Shown here in pieces: positions 8,964 to 18,683 of a stretch of 64,000 nt of DNA. Origin of the DNA: Archaeoglobi archaeon (GTDB lineage: Archaea; Halobacteriota; Archaeoglobi; Archaeoglobales; Archaeoglobaceae). Both the position numbers and the translations under genes were made by a program. The stretch spans positions 27,716 through 91,715 of the forward strand of contig JAPDIW010000044.1 of the NCBI GenBank assembly GCA_029259415.1. Reading direction: 5' to 3'. How positions within the stretch are numbered: position 1 is the first letter of the stretch; the number at the start of each line of letters is the position of its first letter. The notes below the pieces were generated by a model. That model did not search any database and had not been told where the DNA came from. It was given only the letters and a program-made list of their open reading frames with translations.

Positions 8964-10172
8964 CTAAAACACCTTCGAGTATGGTTCTACAAAACCGCTG
9001 ACGACGGCTCCAGGGCCTATACAAACATTATTCCCTATTATGCTTCCGACATTTATCGAGGCGTTTATTCCGGTTTTAACGTTATCGCCTATTGCTGCAC
9101 CAAACTTCTTCCTGCCGGTTCTTACAGCTTTTCCTTTAACGTTCACGACAACCTCACTCTCATCCAGCCTGAGATTTGCGATCTTTGTTCCTGCACCGAA
9201 GTTGCAGTTTTCACCTATAACAGAGTCACCAACATAGTTGTGATGCGGAAGTTTAGTGCCTGCCATAATTATTGAGTTTTTAACTTCTACCGCCGCTCCA
9301 ATGTGACAGTTATCCCCAATTGATGTGTACGGCCTTATGTAGCAGTTGGGGCCTATTCTGCAGTTTTTCCCTATTATAACGGGGCCAACAATATATGCTC
9401 CGGACATAATTATGCTGCCTTCTCCAACAACAACATTCCCTTTTATGGTTGCATTCTCCTCAACTTCACCATCGATTTTCGATTCAATGTCTCTTAGAAG
9501 CTCTTCATTCGCTTTAAGCAGATCCCATGGATAGCCAACGTCAATCCACCTTTCAATTTTCACAGCTTTAAACTCAAACCCTTCCGAGATTGCCATGGTT
9601 ATAGAGTCCGTAATCTCGTACTCCCCTCTGACCGAAACGGGCGTCTTCTTCACGTAGTCCAGTATCTCTTTCGTGAAAGCGTATACTCCGGCGTTGATAA
9701 GGTTAGATTTCGGTTTTTCTGGCTTTTCGATTATTCTGCTCACCTTTCCGTCAGCAACCTCCACAACGCCAAAATCTTCGGGATTTGGGACCTCGAAAAC
9801 AGCTATTCCGTTTCTTTCCTTTACGATCTTTTTCAAGTCGTCTTCAAAAACTATTGCGTCTCCATTGAGCATGAGAAATCTGTTTTCGAGAATGTGTTCA
9901 GCAGACAGCAAAGCGTGGGCTGTGCCAAGCTGTCTGCTCTGTCTGACATATTTGATTTTCATCCTGTTCCACTTATCGCCGAAATAACTTCGAATGGCCT
10001 CATCTCTGTATCCGACTACAATTACCGCTTCGTCAACTCCTGCTTTAGCCAGCTCCTCCATCAGATGTTCAAGAATTGGGCGATTAGCTACAGGAAGCAT
10101 CACTTTGGGTCTAGTGTAGGTTAAGGGGCGCAATCTTGTTCCTTCTCCGGCTGCGAGTATGATGGCTTGCAC
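8964..10172 (-). CDS. Sugar-1-phosphate nucleotidyltransferase with left-handed beta-helix (GlmU-like; paralogue of preceding gene)
   Basis: MQAIILAAGEGTRLRPLTYTRPKVMLPVANRPILEHL plus hexapeptide repeats. Confidence 0.88.
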   Translation of the reverse strand: MQAIILAAGEGTRLRPLTYTRPKVMLPVANRPILEHLMEELAKAGVDEAVIVVGYRDEAIRSYFGDKWNRMKIKYVRQSRQLGTAHALLSAEHILENRFLMLNGDAIVFEDDLKKIVKERNGIAVFEVPNPEDFGVVEVADGKVSRIIEKPEKPKSNLINAGVYAFTKEILDYVKKTPVSVRGEYEITDSITMAISEGFEFKAVKIERWIDVGYPWDLLKANEELLRDIESKIDGEVEENATIKGNVVVGEGSIIMSGAYIVGPVIIGKNCRIGPNCYIRPYTSIGDNCHIGAAVEVKNSIIMAGTKLPHHNYVGDSVIGENCNFGAGTKIANLRLDESEVVVNVKGKAVRTGRKKFGAAIGDNVKTGINASINVGSIIGNNVCIGPGAVVSGFVEPYSKVF

Positions 10173-10222
10173 GAATTGAGAATAGCTCTAAAATTTATAT
10201 GCCTTTAGGTCTTATAGGTTTT

Positions 10223-11331
10223 GGGACAAAACTCCCAGATCACTCTTTGAGGATTATAACGTAAGCACTCTTCCCAATATACTTCTTCGGAACACTTACC
10301 TACGCTGAATTTCCGAAGAGTGTAACCCTTTTTTCGAAAACAATCTCCACCTCATCTTCCAGCACAAACTTACCTTCCTTAACCTCGATCCTTCTCACAT
10401 TCAGTATATCTATGGAAATACTCAAATTTTCCATTGCGTCCTCAGCATGATTACACCCCAGAGTGACAAAGAAGACTGTAAGAGAGATTCTGGAGCTTTT
10501 GGATGAGGTTATGAAGAGATAAAACTGGAAGAGAAGGCAAAGTATCCCTATGCAGAATGGGAAAGAAGAAGAGAGACTGTAAAGGGGAGGCTGAGAAATC
10601 TCCCAAAATATGTTAAAGAAGCTTGCAACATCCGAATTGAGAAAAGGATAGGAAACCAAAGAAGGTTGACCTGGAGAAGAGAGTCATGCTATTCTTGTTT
10701 GCAAGGTTGATGGGTAAGTCCAACAAGGATGTTGAAGAGCTGCTTGAGCTTTTTGAGCCCTTATTTGGGATCAAAGTGAGTTACAAGACCATACAGAGGC
10801 TTCATTCGGATGAAGAGGTGAAGATTGTTCTGCACAACCTCTTCATCCTTCTGCTTGAAAGAAGAGGGGGTTTCAGGTGATTTCTCTAAAGATGGAAGGT
10901 TACAGCCTAACCATAACCAGGCATTACAGGAGCAATCCCAAAAAGGATTTTCGCTATGTTTTCAGGATAATTGACCTCGATACTGGGATGTACGTCGGGA
11001 CAGGTTATTCTGCAAGATCTGAGAAGGAGGCTTTTGAGAAGGCTACGGAAATGATGAAGAAATTGGGATAACTTTGAGGATGTTTAACGCTGAAACTGCT
11101 GTATATTCCTCGGAAAATTGGCGAGAATTGGCTTTGACTGGCTGAAGGTTATTGAGAGGATTGCTAAGGCCCCTACAACTTTCTGGAGAGGTATTTCAAG
11201 AGGAATTTGAAGAATCAGGTTTGGATGGGTGGTGAGGCAGAGGAGAAAGGATAAAAGAGAGATGACCCTATTTTGCTGTTGGTTTGCTACACAATCTGTT
11301 TGCAGTGAGGGTTATGGGGTAGTTTTGTCCA
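10223..11331 (+). mobile_element. Degenerate insertion sequence with transposase relic (+) and DUF2080-like relic (-)
   Basis: Candidate terminal inverted repeats GGACAAAACT (10224-10233) and AGTTTTGTCC (11321-11330). Between them a transposase-like frame with shifts (KLEEKAKYPYAEWERRRETVKGRLRNLPKYVKEACN..., MLFLFARLMGKSNKDVEELLELFEPLFGIKVSYKTIQRL..., MEGYSLTITRHYRSNPKKDFRYVFRIIDLDTGMYVGTGYSARSEKEAFEKATEMMKKLG, VGLLHNLFAVR). On - strand 10240-10440: ILNVRRIEVKEGKFVLEDEVEIVFEKRVTLFGNSA + VSVPKKYIGKSAYVIILKE*. Confidence 0.75.
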
Positions 11332-11557
11332 AAGTCGGTCTTACATTTATGCAGCCCTATAAGATCACAATTTCGGAGTGTATAGTTCATTGGGAATAAA
11401 ATAAATGTAGTATTTACAGGAGGAAAGAAGTTTTATAATGAGAGAACATTTTAAGTAAGTAAATAGCTTCTCTATATAAAACTTAGCAAGAAATTCACGA
11501 ATAATAGAGCGAAATTCAGAGTACACGAAAGAAAAATAAAACCAATAACCCAACATT

Positions 11558-12460
11558 GTGTATATGAAAATCTTAATTACTGGTGCGTCAGGACAAATCG
11601 GCTCATATGTTCTGGAGAGGTTTGTGGATAAACATGAGGCTATTGGAGTAGATTTAAAGCCCTGTCCGATTAGGGATTTGAGAGATCTGGTATTTCAGGG
11701 TGATTTGAGAGATTACAAGTTTGTAAGAGAAATTATTAAAGATGTTGATGCTATAATTCATCTAGCAGCTCAAGTCTCTGTTGAGAACAGCTGGAACAAT
11801 CCGATTGACGATGTTGAAAACAATATCATTGCGACGATTAACCTTCTGAAAGCGTGTTCTGACCATGGGGTAGATAGATTCGTTTATATTTCATCAGCAG
11901 CGGTTTACGGAAATCCTCGTTATGTTCCGATTGATGAAGAACATCCGAAGAATCCAGTTTCTCCGTATGGAGTTAGCAAGCTTTCTGGAGAATACTACTG
12001 CAGGATTTTCTCAGACAGTGTTCATACTGTTATCATTAGACCTTTTAACGTCTTTTCGGCAAGAATGGATCCAAATAATCCCTATTCGGGTGTTATAGCC
12101 AAGTTCATCTCTAGAGTTAAGCAGAAGCTACCCCCAGTGATTTACGGAGATGGTAAGCAGACGAGAGACTTTGTTAATGCCAGGGATGTAGTTGATTTTG
12201 TGGAGATAACCCTAAAGAAAGGAGAAAAAGGGAAAGCTTATAATGTTGGAACTGGAAAAGAGACTTCTATTTTAAATCTGGCTAAGGCAATAATGGATAT
12301 TGCTGGAGTGAAGGGCAAGCCAGTTTTTGATAAGCCTCGAAAGGGCGATATTAAAAGGAGCTGTGCAGACATATTCAAAGCTAAAAAATTAGGATTTAAA
12401 CCGAAAACTGATTTGAGGAGAGATCTAGAGGAGATCTTTGAGGAGTATGCGAGTGATTGA
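11558..12460 (+). CDS. NAD-dependent epimerase/dehydratase (UDP-glucose 4-epimerase-like)
   Basis: MKILITGASGQIGSYVLERF..., SAAVYGNP, YGVSKLSGEYY (YxxxK). Confidence 0.9.
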   Translation: MYMKILITGASGQIGSYVLERFVDKHEAIGVDLKPCPIRDLRDLVFQGDLRDYKFVREIIKDVDAIIHLAAQVSVENSWNNPIDDVENNIIATINLLKACSDHGVDRFVYISSAAVYGNPRYVPIDEEHPKNPVSPYGVSKLSGEYYCRIFSDSVHTVIIRPFNVFSARMDPNNPYSGVIAKFISRVKQKLPPVIYGDGKQTRDFVNARDVVDFVEITLKKGEKGKAYNVGTGKETSILNLAKAIMDIAGVKGKPVFDKPRKGDIKRSCADIFKAKKLGFKPKTDLRRDLEEIFEEYASD

Positions 12461-12529
12461 AATTGAAACTCATTCATTAAATACACAAAGTTTATAATAC
12501 TCAGATTCAAATCAGGAGAATAGGCGGCA

Positions 12530-13392
12530 ATTAGACTAAAGCGATATCTAGCTTCTTAGCCCCCTCTCTTACCTTCTTGGCATGATGCGATCTGAAGTTA
12601 TCCAGAACAATGACTATTGTTTTCTCCAGAATTCCTATTCCTTATCTTCTCCAAAAATTCACATACAGATTCCTTTTTAGAGTCTTCTTTGAAGTCAACA
12701 ACGCTTTCTCCATTTATAGCATAGAAACCGAAAGTGTTGGCTCTAATCTTTGCTGTGTTCTTCCTCACAGATGGTTTATTGAATGACCAAAGCCTCTGAG
12801 TGTTTGAAGTAAGTTGCGGAGAGGTTTCATCCAGAAATCCTATGATGCAAGTTTCCAGTTCAAGTTCTTCAAGTTTTTTTAAACACCTCTTCTTGCATTT
12901 TCAGGCCTTCTGTAATCCTTTGGATAGGGCTTGGCGTATTTCATGCCAATGATTTTAGTATTCTGCTCACGTGCCTTAGGGAGTATTCCACTCCAAACTT
13001 CTCCTTGATGAGTTCTCTCACCTCTTTTGTTGTCCAGTAGTTTCTCTCTTTCAGAATGGCTTTCAACTCTTCTTTCTGCTCATCGCTTAACTCAGAAGGT
13101 CTTCCTCCTCCGTAGTTCGGTTTCAAACCTTTCAAACCCTGTTTGTTCCACCTTTCAAGCCATACATAGCCTATAACTTTACTTACTCCTACTTCTTTCG
13201 CTGCTTGAGGAACTGTTGCCCCTTTATACAGCTCTTTGATGAAGAAAAGTTTTCTCAGGACTTCAGAGCAGATTTTTCTCTTTCGAATTTCTTCGTTCAG
13301 CTCTTCCAAGGTTAGCCATCTAACAACTTCTTTTTCGGGTTTTCTTCCCGTGTGTTTGTTTTGTAGTATTGGTTAAAAATGTTTTGTCTAAT
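12530..13392 (-). mobile_element. IS630-like element, transposase in two frames (likely degenerate)
   Basis: ORF 12941-13309 is an IS630-type N-terminus (GATVPQAAKEVGVSKVIGYVWLERWNKQGLKGLKPNYGGGRPSELSDEQKEELKAIL); the DDE half follows out of frame (CIIGFLDETSPQLTSNTQRLWSFNKPSVRKNTAKIRANTFGFYAINGESVVDF). Candidate ends ATTAGACTAAA (12530-12540) / TTTTGTCTAAT (13382-13392). Confidence 0.75.
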
Positions 13393-13550
13393 ACTCTAGT
13401 TACCATTATGAGATGACACAAGCCTGTGTGGGAGTGGATGAAAGAAGTGATTTACTCTAAACTACACCATAGCCCTCGGTTTGTTTTGAACTTCAACCTC
13501 TTTTAGTACCAAACCTCTTCAGTAAAACTCCATCTAGATTCTTTACCAAA

Positions 13551-14380
13551 TTACGTCTTAGCCAAACCTCTACAGCATCTTCTTTTCCCTAAACCCAGAG
13601 CAGCAACCAACCCAATCAAAAGGACATTCAGACTGCAAACTTCAACACGGATCTCCTCGTATAGCGGTGCAGTCGTCGCAATCCATATGATTTGGCAAGC
13701 TTGAACATCAATCACAAATCTTACAGCCTTAAACCCATTCCATCTTTGCAGCAAACTCAAAAGCTTGGATTTTAAAACCCTAAATCTCCTCTTCTCTTTA
13801 TGCAGGCTCTTAGAATTAAAAACGCTTAAGGGATAGCTAAGCATTCCATCCAGTTTGTTCATATTGAAGTTTCTTCTGGGGAAAATCAGGGGAACGACCT
13901 GTACTCGTTAACCCCGATCAGATAATCCCGGTAGGCGTAAAATCCATTATCCATTATCATCGTGTCTCCTTTCTCTACAATCTTCCTTCTTTTCAGCTCT
14001 TCCATGATCTCTTGGAAAATCCTAGCCTTGAACATTGAAGTGGCAGTGGTTTTTAATGTAGTTTGCCGCTTTTCTGACGAAGAAAACTGGGCAACAACCT
14101 TTTTCACCTTTCTCTTTTCAAGAATCTCAAGTATATTTTCTATAACTACTACTGCCATCTGTAATCGCTCTTGTCGAGTACAAGCGATATTTTCATTTTT
14201 TTCACCCAGAACACATAAACATCGTTCTGCATAATTTTTACGGTCTCAAACCGGTTTATTTCCTTTGAGATTATGTTTGCCACGTCTATTTTTGTTGCGA
14301 GAAGAATTTTGAATGGTTATTTGGAGATTGAACAACTTAGAGAAGAGATTGGATTGAGGATTGTGGAAACATCTTAAAAA
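13551..14380 (-). pseudogene. DDE transposase (IS4/IS5-type) pseudogene
   Basis: Fragments in several frames: VVVIENILEILEKRKVKKVVAQFSSSEKRQTTLKTTATSMFKARIFQEIMEELKRRKIVEKGDTMIMDNGFYAYRDYLIGVNEYRSFP and MNKLDGMLSYPLSVFNSKSLHKEKRRFRVLKSKLLSLLQRWNGFKAVRFVID... LNVLLIGLVAALG. Confidence 0.7.
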
Positions 14381-14638
14381 TTTCGTCATTTTCACTTGAT
14401 CTCTCTTTCCCTTTAATTATTAGAATCTCATAAAAACTTTTGAACTACAATCTTCTAATATTCAACTCCAAGTTTTTGTGCTATTCAATTTCTTAATCTG
14501 CATGATAGGAAGGAATTGGGGCAATTTATTTTTTTGGTAAGTGCCACATCGACCCGTCTGTCCACTTTTCCTAACTCAATGGCCACTATTTAAACCGCAG
14601 GTGGAAAAAACAATATTAACCTAGAATCAAGTTAAGCT

Positions 14639-16078
14639 GTGGAATTGGCGAGGAGGGTTGCGAAAAACGCATTGTTTAACACGTCTGCACTTGTTGTAGG
14701 CAACGTTTCCGGATTATTTCTTAGCGTAATCCTTGCAAGGGTTTTAACTCCTGAGTATTTTGGATTATACAGTCTGACGTTGGCAGTAGCAAACGTAGCT
14801 ATAGCTCTTGCAAATTTAGGTGTTGATGGTGCTATTGTTAGATATACAGCCTACTTTTCAACTGACATTTTTCAGTTAAGAAGTCACTTTAGGTACTTTC
14901 TTAAGATCAAAATTTTGCTCGCTTCTTTAATTTCTTTAGTTCTACTCTTTGCTTCAAATAACCTTGCAACTATCTTCGGGGATGAAAGGCTTGCATTAAC
15001 TTTTGCAATTGCAAGTTTAATTGTTTTTTTGGCCTCCTTAGCATACGCTCTGAATTCCCTTTTCAATGGCCTTCAAGAATTCAAATACACTCTTTTGAGT
15101 CGAATAGCCTACGAAGTGTCAAGATGGATTTTTGTCATCCCATTGGCAGTTTCCTTTCTAGCTACTGGGGCAATTGCCGGAACTGCTGCAGCATACCTCG
15201 TCTCTCTAATTTTTTTGGTAATAATAGTAGTAAGACACTATAGCGAATATATTTTTGGTGAAACTGGAAGAGTCGGTGGGAAAGTAAATACTTTCGTTGG
15301 CTTTATGAGCATTGCAGGAATTTCCGGGATAATTTATGCACACGTTGACTCCATTATGATTGGCCATCTTTTGACACCTACGGATGTGGGATATTATAGA
15401 GCCGCATGTACAATTGTATTCGCGCTTATAGGATTTATATCCTCTTTAAGTTCTGTTCTGTTTCCTACATTCACCCGGCTTACGATAGAAGACATCAAAA
15501 GGTCGCTTGATAGACTTACCAGATATTTATCTATAATTGCATTCCCATCAGCCTTTTTGATTTTATATCTGTCTGAAAAAATAGTAAAGATAGTTTATGG
15601 AACTGAGTACTTGGCTGCATCGTCAGCAATGTTCTTCCTATCCTTTGCTTTACTTCCAGGAGCTTTCAGCTACCTACCAACAATTTTTAATGCAAAAGAG
15701 AGAGTAGACATCTCAGTAAAGCTCACCGTATCAAGTATGCTTCTTAATGTTGTTTTAAATTATTTTTTAATTCTCGAGATGGGGATTGCTGGTGCTGCTG
15801 TTGCAACCGTAGTTTCAAGGTTTTTTACTATAGGTTTTGCGGCAATTTTACTCTACAAAATGTTCAGTATCTCATTCAGAGCATCATCAGTTTTGAAGCC
15901 GTTAATAAGCTCATTGATCATGTTCGCTGTGCTGATTGTTATGCCCGAACCACGATCTGTAGTTATTGGTTTGGCGGAGGTAATTTTTGCTGGATTGATT
16001 TACTTTGTTGTCCTTTTTGGTATTAGAGGAATCGACATGGATGATTTTAGATATTTCAGAAATCTGGTAAGATTTTAA
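14639..16078 (+). CDS. Oligosaccharide/polysaccharide flippase (Wzx/MATE-like, PST family)
   Basis: ARRVAKNALFNTSALVVGNVSGLFLSVILARVLTPEYFGLYSLTLAVANVAIALANLGVDGAIVRY; about 12-14 hydrophobic helices. GTG start. Confidence 0.88.
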   Translation: MELARRVAKNALFNTSALVVGNVSGLFLSVILARVLTPEYFGLYSLTLAVANVAIALANLGVDGAIVRYTAYFSTDIFQLRSHFRYFLKIKILLASLISLVLLFASNNLATIFGDERLALTFAIASLIVFLASLAYALNSLFNGLQEFKYTLLSRIAYEVSRWIFVIPLAVSFLATGAIAGTAAAYLVSLIFLVIIVVRHYSEYIFGETGRVGGKVNTFVGFMSIAGISGIIYAHVDSIMIGHLLTPTDVGYYRAACTIVFALIGFISSLSSVLFPTFTRLTIEDIKRSLDRLTRYLSIIAFPSAFLILYLSEKIVKIVYGTEYLAASSAMFFLSFALLPGAFSYLPTIFNAKERVDISVKLTVSSMLLNVVLNYFLILEMGIAGAAVATVVSRFFTIGFAAILLYKMFSISFRASSVLKPLISSLIMFAVLIVMPEPRSVVIGLAEVIFAGLIYFVVLFGIRGIDMDDFRYFRNLVRF

Positions 16079-16353
16079 GATTTTGGCTTATATCTCAGCG
16101 TCATAAAAAGTTTCTCTCAAAATTGAACAAGCAATCTTGCAGTTTTAGTGTAAGATATCGCTAAAATATCTATATCTCCAAAACATTCCTAAAATTGCGA
16201 GTTCATGTGTGTGCATTAAGGTATTAATAAAATACACCTATACTTAAAAGCACTAGACCGAAGTAAAAATCTTTTTCTAAATGTAAACCTTTATTTTCTT
16301 GAGCAGCTTAAATTGTAAGTATTCTAATATATAACACGTGTCCCTAGGGTTCT

Positions 16354-16564
16354 GGGACAAAATTTGATTAATCTTCACGATGTGAGCTCAGCCCTCTATA
16401 ATCTAATATGCTTTCTCAGAACATTAACCTTGGCTGAAGTTCAAAAGGAGTTGCCTCTCTCGTACACTAACTTCCACCTCATCCGTGGGTTCAGTCTTTA
16501 CAATTTCAACCTCCTGATGGTTTGCCGCACAACCTGCTTGCGTAGGATGAAGAGATAATTTTGT
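16354..16564. mobile_element. Short internally deleted IS relic (MITE-like) related to 10223-11331
   Basis: Ends GGGACAAAATT (16354-16364) and AATTTTGT (16557-16564); contains a DUF2080-like relic near the left end (- strand) and gatggtttgccgcacaacctgcttgcgt, resembling the transposase C-terminus ttggtttgctacacaatctgtttgcagt at 11279-11306. Confidence 0.55.
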
Positions 16565-16623
16565 TTTCTAGAGTCGATAAACAATCGAAAATTCTTATAA
16601 ATCTTAAAAGGTTTGATTGAAGT

Positions 16624-17667
16624 GTGGGGTCTAGAACTACGAAACATGACAAAACAAATATAGAAGAAAATAGCAAGTATGTTGTAGTTGGAATATGTAC
16701 ATATAATAATGAAGACACTATAGAAAGAACTCTTTACAGCTTGGAAAACCAGCTGAGAAGACCTGATGAAATAGTAATCTGTGACAAGAGTAGTGATGGT
16801 ACTTTATCGAAGATCAAGAATTTTCAAAAAAAATCTAAAATGAAAATTACGATCCTGAGGCAAAAGGGAGATGGTGTGGGTGAGGCTAGAAATGAAATTT
16901 TAAACTATCTAAAGAGGGAGGCTAAGTGTGATTTATTGTTTTTCCTCGATACTGATATAACAATTCCACCAGACTTCATAACTAAAAGCTTAAAACTTCA
17001 TGAGATGTACCCAGATGTTGGTGTAGTCTGTCCAGGTGAGCGCTTTACGATAGCTCAAGATCCTTTTCAAGGCGATTACTTCTGTCAAGGTACTTGCTCT
17101 ATAAAATTCGATTTAATCAAAGAATTAAATTTAGAATACGACTCTACTTTAAAAAGGGGAGAAGACTGGGATTTTGCGATAAAATTATTCAAAAACGGAG
17201 TTACTAGTTTGATTACTCCGGAACTAAAAAGAGACGTTTTTGAAAAAGTAACTTTCAAAACTTGGATAAAAAAGAACCTAAAACGACCAACGTCTTTACC
17301 ATATATAAAGAAGTACGGGATTTGGTATATAAGAAAACACCCAGTTCATTTTTTTGGGGATTTGGTATCCTTTATATTGCTAATTTCTGTCGCACTGTCA
17401 GTAGTTGGCTTCATAGCTCAAATATCTGAATTTAAGACGCTTTTATTTGCAAGTATGTTTACATACGTTTTATATTTTGCTGGTATGAGATATAAATATA
17501 AAAAATTATATCTAGGAAATATACATTACATAGTAATACATACTTTATGGCCAATTATATATGGAATTACTGTATTAAAATATATATTTTTTTCGATAAT
17601 TAAATATATTTATAGTTTATCGGCAATAATCGATTGGTTAAAGTTAACATCTTTAAGAAAAAATTAA
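16624..17667 (+). CDS. Glycosyltransferase family 2 with C-terminal TM segments
   Basis: YVVVGICTYNNEDTIERTLYSLENQLRRPDEIVICDKSSDGT..., FFLDTDITIPPDF; two hydrophobic segments at the C-terminus. GTG start. Confidence 0.88.
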   Translation: MGSRTTKHDKTNIEENSKYVVVGICTYNNEDTIERTLYSLENQLRRPDEIVICDKSSDGTLSKIKNFQKKSKMKITILRQKGDGVGEARNEILNYLKREAKCDLLFFLDTDITIPPDFITKSLKLHEMYPDVGVVCPGERFTIAQDPFQGDYFCQGTCSIKFDLIKELNLEYDSTLKRGEDWDFAIKLFKNGVTSLITPELKRDVFEKVTFKTWIKKNLKRPTSLPYIKKYGIWYIRKHPVHFFGDLVSFILLISVALSVVGFIAQISEFKTLLFASMFTYVLYFAGMRYKYKKLYLGNIHYIVIHTLWPIIYGITVLKYIFFSIIKYIYSLSAIIDWLKLTSLRKN

Positions 17668-17681
17668 TAATATTAAAATTT

Positions 17682-18683
17682 CTATAGATATAAATTCAAA
17701 AATTCTCTAACTTCATCCTTGGTTAGCAATTTTGCGTCTTTAGAGGTATATTTTTTTACTTTTAACTTTTTACTGTTTGGTGGCACATTACCAAAAGGAA
17801 CTACAACTATCATGTCATCAATTTCATACGCTTGATCCGACTCTATTTCGGCAAGTAATTCCTCATGTAACTTTTCCCCTGGTCTCTTACCTACTATCTC
17901 AATTTTTATTCCATTAGGATTAATTCCACATATTTTAGCAAATTCGTTTACAACCACTTCAGCCAAGTCAATAATTCTTAAGGCTGGCATTTTAAAGATG
18001 AATATCTCCCCACCTTTCGAGATTTTAGCAGCTTTCAGAACTAGTTCGACAGCTCTTGAAATACTCATAACGAACCTCGTCATTTGAGGATCTGTAACTG
18101 TAATGGGTCCACCCTTCTGTATTTGATCCATAAAAACAGGAAGTACTGAACCTCTTGATCCAATAACATTTCCAAATCTAACACATGAAAATGCTGTTTT
18201 TCTGGATCCTTTATACAAGTTAGCAGAAATAGTTAGCCTTTCTGCCAACAACTTTGTAGCACCTAAAACATTCGTAGGATTTACAGCTTTATCTGTGCTT
18301 ATCGTTATAAACTTTTCAGTATTTTCGTCTATGGCTACGTCAATTAAATTTTGAGTCCCGACAACGTTAGTTTTTACAGCTTCAAAAGGATTATATTCAC
18401 ACACAGGGACGTGCTTTAGTGCAGCTGCGTGGAAAACAATGTCAACACCTTCGATTGCCCTTTTCAGTCTGTCTTTATCTCTTATATCCCCAACAAACAA
18501 TCTGAGCTTTTCTGAGTTGAGTTCGTGTTCTAATTCATACAAACCTGTTTCATTTATATCTAACACCCTCACTACTTTGGGATCAAACTTAAGGAGCGTT
18601 CTGACTATTTCACTCCCTATAGAACCTGCGCCTCCGGTTACAAGAATTGTCTTACCCTCGTAAAACTCTTTGAGGTCATTCAT
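17682..18683 (-). CDS. UDP-GlcNAc 4,6-dehydratase-like (FlaA1/PseB/CapD family)
   Basis: ILVTGGAGSIGSEIVRTLLKFDPKVVRVLDINETGLYELEHEL..., STDKAVNPTNVLGATK motif. Confidence 0.88.
   Translation of the reverse strand: MNDLKEFYEGKTILVTGGAGSIGSEIVRTLLKFDPKVVRVLDINETGLYELEHELNSEKLRLFVGDIRDKDRLKRAIEGVDIVFHAAALKHVPVCEYNPFEAVKTNVVGTQNLIDVAIDENTEKFITISTDKAVNPTNVLGATKLLAERLTISANLYKGSRKTAFSCVRFGNVIGSRGSVLPVFMDQIQKGGPITVTDPQMTRFVMSISRAVELVLKAAKISKGGEIFIFKMPALRIIDLAEVVVNEFAKICGINPNGIKIEIVGKRPGEKLHEELLAEIESDQAYEIDDMIVVVPFGNVPPNSKKLKVKKYTSKDAKLLTKDEVREFLNLYL

Noticed and set aside
6309-10124. Many + strand ORFs (60-178 aa) opposite glmS and the two nucleotidyltransferases
   Set aside because: They are antisense to long, clearly conserved genes; their composition is that of shadow ORFs.
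10207-11342. ggtctta on both sides of the 10.2-kb IS as a target-site duplication
   Set aside because: The two copies are not directly adjacent to the terminal repeats at equal distances; probably coincidence or decayed.
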